NCBI GenBank assembly: GCA_003483885.1 | Contig: DMXI01000174.1 | Location: 3,745 to 67,744 of the forward strand | Direction of reading: 5' to 3' | Length of the DNA stretch: 64,000 nt | Source of the DNA: Microscillaceae bacterium | GTDB taxonomy: Bacteria > Bacteroidota > Bacteroidia > Cytophagales > Microscillaceae | Shown here: positions 54,177-61,159 of the stretch, piece after piece | Numbering within the stretch: position 1 is the stretch's first letter | Layout of the letters: every line of letters begins with the position of its first letter | Position numbers and translations under genes: made by a program | Notes under the pieces: generated by a model | What the model saw: only the letters and a program-made list of their open reading frames with translations | Database searches by the model: none | What the model was told of the DNA's origin: nothing

Positions 54177-55769
54177 ATGATCCAAAAGCTGCTACAATTG
54201 CTTCATTCAACCGATGAAACTAATATTTTACTTGCCTTAGAAATAACCAAAACAATACCAGACACAACTATACCAGAAAAGTTAGAGGCTTATTTAAAGT
54301 TTTATCAGCATTGCTATGAGCCGCAAATTCAGAGTTTACAAGTACAGCATATTTGTTTTTTAAATCAACCTGTTATTTATTTGAATAAGAAAAGACTACA
54401 AATACTTCCTGCTGAACTAGGTATACTAGTAAATCTTAAAGAATTGCACTTACAATACAATTCTTTGGCTTCTCTTCCTAAAGAAATAGGTTTGCTTAGA
54501 AAACTTGAAAAACTACATTTACGTCATAATCAATTAGCAGCTATCCCAAAAGAATTAGGATGCTTAAAAATGCTCAAGTGTTTAGACTTAGGTTCCAACA
54601 ATTTGATAGGTATTCCGCAAGAGATAGGAAATCTTACTCAACTTACAAGCTTATCTCTAAGGCAAAATCGCCTAAAAAGTATTCCGCCTACACTTAATAA
54701 GTTACATCGCCTTTCCTTCCTTTGTTTAGATAATAATCAACTCACGAGTATTCCTGATACATTTGAAAAGTTGAGTAATCTAGAAGAATTGAATTTATCA
54801 GATAATCTATTTAGAGTTTTTCCCAAATCATTGGGTAAACTAAAAAATTTATCACGTCTTTATCTATATAGATGTAAATTGAAAGCAATTCCAGATGAGT
54901 TAGGGCATCTCATTAAATTAACAGATTTATATATAGGTAACAATCATATAAATGAAATTCCGAGAACGCTTGGAAATTTACAAAACTTACTCCATTTACA
55001 TATAAACAATAATCAAATAACTGAAATCCCAGATGATCTTGGGAAATTAGATAATCTGCTTCAATTGCGTTTAAGCCATAATAAAGTTACTCAATTACCA
55101 AAAGAGATAGGTAAATTATTAAATTTGACACATTTGTATCTACAAGGAAATGAGTTAGAAATACTTCCTAATGAATTAGGTCAATTAAAAAGCCTTTTAT
55201 TATTGTATCTAGACAATAATAAATTAGCAGAATTACCTAATGAAATAGGTTTGTTAAAAAAACTCACTGAATTGTATATATCAAACAATCTCTTAAAACA
55301 CTTACCTAAAACTTTGGGTGATTTAACTAGGCTAGAGGAACTACATGTCTGTAGTAACCAATTAACTCAGCTACCTGATCAGCTCGGTAAATTATGTAAT
55401 TTACAAGAGTTACATTTATCCTGTAATATGCTTGCAGAAATACCAGTTACATTAGGTAAACTCACTAATCTTACAAGTTTATATCTAGATAAAAATCAAT
55501 TGTCTAATCTTCCAAAAGAATTTAATAACCTTCAAAATCTTGAAGAGCTAAGTTTAGCTAACAATGGCTTCTCTTGTATTCCCGGAGAAGTAATGGAGCT
55601 TTGTAATCTATCACGCTTATATCTGTCTAATAATCAAATTTCTTTAATTCCAAAAGAGCTGAATAATCTCAAAAGACTTTCTCAATTACATCTCTGGGGT
55701 AACAACATACCTTACAGCGAAATAGAAAAGTTGTATGAAATATTACCCAACTGTGAGATTTACTTCTGA
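54177..55769 (+). CDS. Leucine-rich repeat protein (530 residues), paralogue 1
   Basis: I start at ATG 54177, giving 530 residues, exactly the length of the paralogue at 58394; the frame opens at 54099 but those 26 codons overlap a terminator hairpin. There is no signal peptide. A conserved helical N-terminus (MIQKLLQLL, TNILLALE, ~1-75) is followed by about nineteen 23-residue LRRs of the plant-type/ROCO-like consensus L-x-x-L-P-x-E-(I/L)-G-x-L-x-x-L-x-x-L-x-L-x-x-N, and a capping end IEKLYEILPNCEIYF. LRR arrays bind proteins or ligands; the family occurs in multicopy in Cytophagales-type genomes. No fused catalytic domain is visible. The partner is unknown. Confidence 0.85.
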   Translation: MIQKLLQLLHSTDETNILLALEITKTIPDTTIPEKLEAYLKFYQHCYEPQIQSLQVQHICFLNQPVIYLNKKRLQILPAELGILVNLKELHLQYNSLASLPKEIGLLRKLEKLHLRHNQLAAIPKELGCLKMLKCLDLGSNNLIGIPQEIGNLTQLTSLSLRQNRLKSIPPTLNKLHRLSFLCLDNNQLTSIPDTFEKLSNLEELNLSDNLFRVFPKSLGKLKNLSRLYLYRCKLKAIPDELGHLIKLTDLYIGNNHINEIPRTLGNLQNLLHLHINNNQITEIPDDLGKLDNLLQLRLSHNKVTQLPKEIGKLLNLTHLYLQGNELEILPNELGQLKSLLLLYLDNNKLAELPNEIGLLKKLTELYISNNLLKHLPKTLGDLTRLEELHVCSNQLTQLPDQLGKLCNLQELHLSCNMLAEIPVTLGKLTNLTSLYLDKNQLSNLPKEFNNLQNLEELSLANNGFSCIPGEVMELCNLSRLYLSNNQISLIPKELNNLKRLSQLHLWGNNIPYSEIEKLYEILPNCEIYF

Positions 55770-56477
55770 TTTCATCTATTTAAAATGTTACTTCTTAAAT
55801 TATTCTAAATTATGTGATCTATTTGGGTAGCCCATTCAAAAAAGGGGGCTCGAGAGCAATCAACTTTACCTGAAAATAATTCTTTTAGGTAGTATCTTCT
55901 TTGGAATTGCAATCACCGAGATCTGTCTATGTAAACCTATATTTTTTTGGTATTGTCAATACAGTTGGCTTAAGTGGTAGACGTTATTAGTCCATTTTTT
56001 TCATCTTAATTTCGTATTTCCTCATTCACAAGGGTGTTTGAAAAGTATTGTTAGTCGTTTTTTTTGCAGTCATACATTTAATCAAAACCCTATTATGCGC
56101 AAGAAATACGATCGTGAAAAAATGCTTAAAAAGAGGTCAGAAAGTTATGAACTAGGTTTAGGATCCGTAGCTTACATTTGTTTTTACTCTGATTTCCAAT
56201 TGCTTGATCGGTCATTCGATTGGGTTTATCCCAGCCATTTTGAGCAATAAATTTGTAAATATCAGCTTCAGTATAAATATGTTAATTGTTCAGTTACTAA
56301 AAATCGGGTGATTTTAGCTCATCCAAACGGATAGATAGGAAGATAGATAAATCGCTTAAAGATTATAGAGTGTATGGAAGGGATAGCTTTGGATTTTTGA
56401 GAACTTGTGCGCTATAGATGATTATACCACAGGACTTAAAATAGGCTCAGTTTTAACTTTGCTTAATGTGAGTATAT
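55770..56477. other. Long stretch with little coding content
   Basis: Apart from the possible transposase scrap at 56095-56250, I see no real gene here. Confidence 0.5.
56095..56250 (+). pseudogene. Possible remnant of an IS3-type transposase orfA
   Basis: The reading MRKKYDREKMLKKRSESYELG resembles the usual first residues of IS3-family orfA proteins (K-K-Y-D-R-E-F then a short helix-turn-helix). The similarity ends after about 25 residues, no orfB or terminal repeats were found, and the frame is otherwise atypical. A decayed scrap is possible, but the match is weak. Confidence 0.25.
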
Positions 56478-56855
56478 CTAGTAGTCAAAATTTAAACCAG
56501 GAGGAGCTTGCATTAATTGATTATCTGACTTGGCATAAGCAATCCATTTGGCTACAAAACCACCTTTGCGCACAAAAACATATGTGTAATCATTAGGTTT
56601 GAAAGAGATACCCTCTTCTTTAATTGAAACTTTAGTAAGTATTTGATATTTAAACGAATAATAATCCAAATATTTAATAAGTTTTAACGCTCTAGTTGGA
56701 GATATATTTTGAAGCCCATAAATATTACCTTGACTTATTTCCCAAGCACTAATTTCATAATTACATTTTGGCAAGCTCGCACAATGGCTCAGTAAATTCA
56801 TAATGATTAAGTCTAGTTGTGCAGCTATGCTAAAAGTCAATTTTAACGAATACAT
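56478..56855 (-). CDS. Hypothetical protein, ~125 residues
   Basis: The frame opens at a TTG (56873); the ATG at 56855 is a more likely start. No family recognised. A mildly hydrophobic N-terminus (LTFSIAAQLDLIIMNLLS) could be a weak export signal. The central part (SPTRALKLIKYLDYY) and the end (FKPNDYTYVFVRKGGFVAKWIAYAK) look like normal mixed alpha/beta protein sequence. A strong 16-bp imperfect hairpin (56891-56956) is directly upstream. It is the only leftward gene in this part of the island. It is probably real given its length and composition, but unproven. Confidence 0.5.
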   Translation of the reverse strand: MYSLKLTFSIAAQLDLIIMNLLSHCASLPKCNYEISAWEISQGNIYGLQNISPTRALKLIKYLDYYSFKYQILTKVSIKEEGISFKPNDYTYVFVRKGGFVAKWIAYAKSDNQLMQAPPGLNFDY

Positions 56856-56873
56856 CAGCTTAATAATAGTCAA

Positions 56874-57707
56874 TCAGATTTTCCTAGAAAAGAGTCAAGA
56901 ATGGTGAAATGCTGATTACTTATGCTTCTGAATATTAGTCACCATTCTTTAACTCTGTTGATATGTGGTTATCACGCGTAAAAGTATTAGTAGGAAACAA
57001 ACAATAAAAAAGTAATCGCTAATCAGCGGAATTTATAGGTTGTATAAGTCCTTTATGAAGATTTTTGACTATATATTTTTTTGTTTAATAAGGCCTCGAG
57101 CAGAGAAATATATCAAGCGTTAATTATATACAGCCTTATCTGATAATGAACGATATTTTAATCATTTTATACTTTATACCACAGGGTGTATATCCCATAA
57201 AAAGAGGCGTTTATCGTTTTTATTTTAATTCATCTTTTTCACTTAGCATCTTGCGATAAGTTCTTTTAGTTAAAACTATAAGAACTATTAAAAATCCTTT
57301 TGTGAACAATCATTTTCAACATTTAAAACTAGTATATGTGCAAAAGTAAGCTTGGGAAAATAGAGCAATAACAACGGTTTAAAATACATATTCACTATTA
57401 TTTACTCCGTTATATTGTAGCAACCAAAATTTTGCAAGCCCTACCTTTGGTTAATTTATACCTGTGTGGGATAGCATTTTCAAAACCTGAACAATTTCAA
57501 ATTTAGAAAAAGCATTACCCACTCAGGTAGCCAAAGGTCTTCAAAATATGCTCATTAAATCTATCGTAAATCAAGTTTACACATTATAAGGATTCCTTAG
57601 TAATCTGCCTGTTTATTGTAGATAAGTACCCTAATTAGAATTATTCGTACATACCAGGTATTTAAGTTTTTAAGGAATGATTGACAAACTTTAAATTGAA
57701 AATACAA
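56874..57707. other. Long non-coding stretch with hairpin at 56891-56956
   Basis: AGAGT-c-AAGAATGGTGA (56891-56907) pairs with TCACCATTCTT-ta-ACTCT (56939-56956): 16 bp with a small internal loop and a 31-nt loop. On the minus strand it lies in the leader of the small gene at 56478-56855. Nothing else is evident in this ~830-nt stretch. Confidence 0.45.
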
Positions 57708-58208
57708 ATGCCTCAAAAAAACAATAATGTTCTTTTCTTATTGATAATATTCATATTACTTTCATTGTTATTAGCCACATTTAATTCGTACATCACGAAA
57801 AAAGCTTCTCATTCTCAAAGAGATACTCTAAAAAAAGAAAATCAACAAGTACAAGTACCCATCAGTAAGGCTCAAATTGCCAAGATTTATCATCAATACA
57901 ATAATCTGTACTTAGAAATTATATCGATGGCTTACGAAGCAAAAATGTCTAAAGCACAGCAGATGAGTCATTATAGTGAAATAGACACGGTCCTTACAAA
58001 AACTCGCTTAAAATTAAAGAATACTTCCATTACAAGTGCTGGCGGAGCACTTAGGGCCGCTGCTTATTGCCTATACCTTATGCATATAAATATGCCTTCC
58101 TCTATGTCATCTTTTGCTGATGAAAAAGATTTTATTCACTTCCAAGAGGAGTTCAGAAAATGGATGGAGATAACTAAACAACATCTAGATAGAAAAATAA
58201 AAAAATGA
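57708..58208 (+). CDS. Small membrane-anchored protein of the LRR gene group
   Basis: 166 residues from ATG 57708 (the frame opens at a TTG at 57681). One membrane segment near the N-terminus (VLFLLIIFILLSLLLATF) and a ~135-residue soluble helical tail (KAQIAKIYHQYNNLYLEII, MSKAQQMSHYSEIDTVL) make it a probable single-pass inner-membrane protein. No known family. It is 51 nt upstream of a 45-codon ORF, which in turn overlaps LRR gene 2, so the three may be one transcript. Confidence 0.65.
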   Translation: MPQKNNNVLFLLIIFILLSLLLATFNSYITKKASHSQRDTLKKENQQVQVPISKAQIAKIYHQYNNLYLEIISMAYEAKMSKAQQMSHYSEIDTVLTKTRLKLKNTSITSAGGALRAAAYCLYLMHINMPSSMSSFADEKDFIHFQEEFRKWMEITKQHLDRKIKK

Positions 58209-58259
58209 TGCTTCTCTAGCCGTTTGATAGATAACTATTCACCAAATAATAATTGAATA

Positions 58260-58397
58260 ATGCCTGATCAAGAAGAGAACTTAGAAAAACCAACAATTAA
58301 GCCGATAAGTAAAAATATCAAACTCTGCAAAAGGGTTAAAACTCAAAACCTAGACAATGATTACTCATTTTATCAATTGCTTTTCTATAACACATGA
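58260..58397 (+). CDS. Tiny ORF (45 residues) with start-stop overlap to LRR gene 2
   Basis: ATG 58260 to TGA 58395-58397; the TGA overlaps the next ATG (58394) as ATGA. The product starts MPDQEENLEKPTIKP and is basic in the middle (KNIKLCKRVK). It may be a leader peptide that couples translation of the LRR gene, or a small protein. Evidence is positional only, and chance cannot be excluded. Confidence 0.45.
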   Translation: MPDQEENLEKPTIKPISKNIKLCKRVKTQNLDNDYSFYQLLFYNT

Positions 58398-59986
58398 TTC
58401 ATAAATTTGAGCAATTATTCTTTTCAACCAATCCAACAAATATCTTACTTGCTCTTGAATTGGCTAAAGGTATGCCCTCTGAGGAGATACAGGATGTACT
58501 AAAAGATTATCACAAATTATATAGATATTTTTTTGGGAATAAGTCTAATGAGGTAAAAGCTCATCAGGCTTACCTTTTAAATCAAGAGAAATTATCTTTC
58601 AGACAAAAACGACTTACTTTTCTTCCTAAAGAGTTAGGCAGACTTAAACATTTAAAGGAGCTAAATCTAGATCAAAACCAATTACATCGCATTCCAACAG
58701 AATTAAATCAGTTAAATAAACTCAATACATTAATTTTAAGATCTAATCATTTTAAAGAATTTCCCAGAACACTATCTCTGATATCATCTCTTACTCATTT
58801 GAATATAAGTGATAATCGTTTATTATACATACCTGAAGAAATCGGGCAGCTCCATCAACTTACAAAGTTATATCTTGATAATAATCAAATAACTGATATA
58901 TCACCTGAAATAGGTAACTTAAACAAATTAATCTATTTATATCTAGATAATAACCAGCTTGTAAGTATACCAGAAACTTTTGGAAACTTAACTGAATTGA
59001 AAGAGTTATACATCGCTGACAATTCATTACAATGCCTTCCCCAAACTCTTGGTAAACTTACCAGGCTTACTAAATTAAATGTACAGAGAAATAAGCTAGT
59101 TAGCTTACCAACAACAATTGGTAGGCTTATTAATATTACTCAATTGTTTCTGAGTAGCAATCAACTTGAAAGCGTTCCATTAACAATAGCAAATCTCCAA
59201 AATCTACAACATCTACGCTTAGATAATAATTGTTTAAAAAGTCTTCCGGGAATATTTGGCCGTCTCAAAAACTTAGCAGTATTACATTTAAATAATAATT
59301 TTTTAAAAATTGTGCCGTCTGTTTTATTTAAACTACCTCATCTGCTTTATTTAAACCTGGAAAATAATTATCTCTCAGATATCTCGTTCGGTCCTTTAAC
59401 AGTAAGCAAGTTGACTAATTTATATTTAGATAATAACCATTTATCAATTTTACCTTCAAGTATAGGTAACCTATTTCATTTAAAAGAACTTTACTTAAAT
59501 GATAACCAATTAAGAGAATTACCTGAAACCATTGGTCAACTTAACGAGCTCGAACAGTTATTTATATGCGGAAATAGACTACAGTCGTTACCTCAAGCTA
59601 TAGGGCATCTTACTAGTCTAATGGAATTGTACCTTACTAGCAACCTTATAACGAAAATCCCTGAAGAGATTGGAAATTTAATAAACCTTACGCATCTTCA
59701 TTTAAATCAAAACCGATTATTCAAAATCCCTACCCAATTTGAGCATTTGCAGAGTTTACAAGAGTTAAACCTCTCCGAAAACTATTTTACCGAAATCCCA
59801 TCAGAGTTGTATAAATTAAAAAATTTGACTCGCTTATATTTATCTAATAATCAATTAACACAAGTACCTGATGAGCTTAGAGGCCTTACAAACCTTTCAA
59901 CAATTGATGTTACAAATAATAAATTTTCAGTGCAGGAAAAAAGTAAGCTTTATGACTTACTACCTGATTGTATGGTCTACGCTTAA
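58394..59986 (+). CDS. Leucine-rich repeat protein (530 residues), paralogue 2
   Basis: 530 residues, paralogue of the gene at 54177 with the same N-terminal helical module (MIHKFEQLF, TNILLALELAKGMP) and a matching end (KSKLYDLLPDCMVYA). About nineteen 23-residue LRRs lie between (LPKELGRLKHLKELNLDQN-type). No export signal or fused catalytic domain is visible, so it is probably cytosolic; the small membrane protein upstream could be an anchor. The start overlaps the stop of a 45-codon ORF. Sequences between the two LRR genes are different, so the paralogues are not a fresh tandem copy. Confidence 0.87.
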   Translation: MIHKFEQLFFSTNPTNILLALELAKGMPSEEIQDVLKDYHKLYRYFFGNKSNEVKAHQAYLLNQEKLSFRQKRLTFLPKELGRLKHLKELNLDQNQLHRIPTELNQLNKLNTLILRSNHFKEFPRTLSLISSLTHLNISDNRLLYIPEEIGQLHQLTKLYLDNNQITDISPEIGNLNKLIYLYLDNNQLVSIPETFGNLTELKELYIADNSLQCLPQTLGKLTRLTKLNVQRNKLVSLPTTIGRLINITQLFLSSNQLESVPLTIANLQNLQHLRLDNNCLKSLPGIFGRLKNLAVLHLNNNFLKIVPSVLFKLPHLLYLNLENNYLSDISFGPLTVSKLTNLYLDNNHLSILPSSIGNLFHLKELYLNDNQLRELPETIGQLNELEQLFICGNRLQSLPQAIGHLTSLMELYLTSNLITKIPEEIGNLINLTHLHLNQNRLFKIPTQFEHLQSLQELNLSENYFTEIPSELYKLKNLTRLYLSNNQLTQVPDELRGLTNLSTIDVTNNKFSVQEKSKLYDLLPDCMVYA

Positions 59987-60082
59987 TTATTTTTTAAATT
60001 GAAAATTCTGAACGATTTATGCCTTAGGATATTTAAACAGATAATCACTTTTATTCAAAAAATAAGTCTTTTAAATCATAGC

Positions 60083-60550
60083 TCAGTTTAATTGAAATAC
60101 TGGTTTTTCACAATTTTCCAATGACCAATCTACCCAATATTTTAGCCATTCTAAACGACCAAGAAAATAATTTTCAGGTAAGTTTTTAAAGTTCGTATCA
60201 AAGGTTATATCTCTAACTGGTATTGAATCGGGATATCTCGTTTTGAAAACCTCATAAGTTTTATCTATGATTTTTTTATTTCGTGAAGTAATTAACTTTA
60301 CACGAGGATTCAATCTCAACCATCCTTTATGTATATCGTAAAACAAATCGGTAAATGCCGGTATATTAATAAAATATACAAACTGTTTCCATAATGTTTC
60401 AGAGAACTGTTTTTGACTTAGGTTGTTAAGAAAATCAGGTAATTGCCCATCCTCAAAAGTGGTTTGATGAATATTAGCAGCAACTTCTATAATCTCCAAA
60501 TTTTCATAGCTCTTCATCATTGCCTCTCCTATTGTAATCGTATATTCCAT
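60083..60550 (-). CDS. Hypothetical cytosolic protein, 155 residues
   Basis: No family recognised. No signal peptide or membrane segment. The N-terminus has a strand/helix pattern (MEYTITIGEAMM), followed by aromatic-rich helices (WKQFVYFINIPAFTDLFYDIHKGW) and a C-terminal acidic/aromatic part (YFLGRLEWLKYWVDWSLENC). It converges with LRR gene 2 (96-nt gap). Soluble, aromatic-rich proteins of this length include immunity proteins and adaptor proteins, but there is no toxin beside it to support that idea. Confidence 0.6.
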   Translation of the reverse strand: MEYTITIGEAMMKSYENLEIIEVAANIHQTTFEDGQLPDFLNNLSQKQFSETLWKQFVYFINIPAFTDLFYDIHKGWLRLNPRVKLITSRNKKIIDKTYEVFKTRYPDSIPVRDITFDTNFKNLPENYFLGRLEWLKYWVDWSLENCEKPVFQLN

Positions 60551-61081
60551 ATTAATTTAAAGCTTTCGATATTATCTTTCAAACAATACAAGCAATGGTC
60601 ATCATCTCAATATTAGAAAAATAAAATATCACTACTAGGCATTATACAAAACAAATATTGTATACATTATATATCCCTAAAACAGAGTATAAAACCGTTT
60701 TTTTTCATAAAATCACCTAAGCAAATTACTTTTGAAGGCAATCATATTAAATACACCAAAGACATAAGCCGAACTCAGCGCAGGCATTGCCAAAAGCCAC
60801 CACCCTCACAAAACATCTGCTCGCTTGGAAAACGAAATGTACAAGGAATCAATTTATTCGATTTCACCTATCAATACCTGAAGTCTTATATTAACCCTCT
60901 GAAAAAATCCGTATACTTTTTTTAGTAGAAACGGGCCAGAGGCCCTACTATAATGGTCACTCGGCTAGAGCCAAGCGACGAATAGGTATTCGTTCACGAT
61001 TTATCGGAACGAACAATGTTGGGAGGCTTCTATCCGTAAATCTGTACGGATAATCGCAGTGGATTGATATTATAGTTTTCA
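60551..61081. other. Non-coding stretch; GC-richer from about 60780
   Basis: There is no gene. The first ~200 nt are AT-rich, like the island. From ~60780 the composition rises abruptly (GCGCAGGCATTGCC and similar), and it is followed by the serial hairpins listed separately. The right edge of the AT-rich island is probably here. Confidence 0.5.
60923..61052. ncRNA. Candidate structured RNA or element remnant (serial hairpins)
   Basis: Hairpins in a row: TAGTA...GGGCC-aga-GGCCC-TACTA (60923-60950); ACGAATA-gg-TATTCGT (60978-60993); CGTTC-a-CGA-ttta-TCG-GAACG (60991-61011, competing with the previous one); TATCCGTA-loop-TACGGATA (61031-61052). The patch is GC-richer than its surroundings and has no ORF. 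Strand and class are unknown. Confidence 0.3.
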
Positions 61082-61119
61082 CAAAAAGCCACCCAAAAAC
61101 AAATAGTTCTTGAGTGGCT
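61082..61119 (-). terminator. Terminator of the leftward LamG/tail-fibre-like gene
   Basis: On the minus strand AGCCACTCAA (61119-61110) pairs with TTGGGTGGCT (61096-61087) over 10 bp with one G-U, followed by a T run. It lies about 40 nt past the gene's stop at 61160. Confidence 0.7.
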
Positions 61120-61159
61120 AAAATGTAGTATTGATTATGAATTTATCAAGGCTTTTGGA

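Larger units (their letters stand above)
31700..60700. other. AT-rich segment of about 29 kb (possible genomic island)
   Basis: Hand-counted 60-base samples: 19/60 GC at 33001 and 20/60 at 59041 inside; 29/60 at 20041 and 25/60 at 62041 outside. The shift is seen in both coding and non-coding DNA. Its contents are signalling and surface genes (phosphatases, cyclase, LRR, receptor pair). No integrase or tRNA edge was found, so transfer is inferred from composition only. Confidence 0.45.

Noticed and set aside
56405..56596. 63-codon rightward ORF
   Set aside because: It has no recognisable pattern and overlaps the better leftward gene at 56478-56855.
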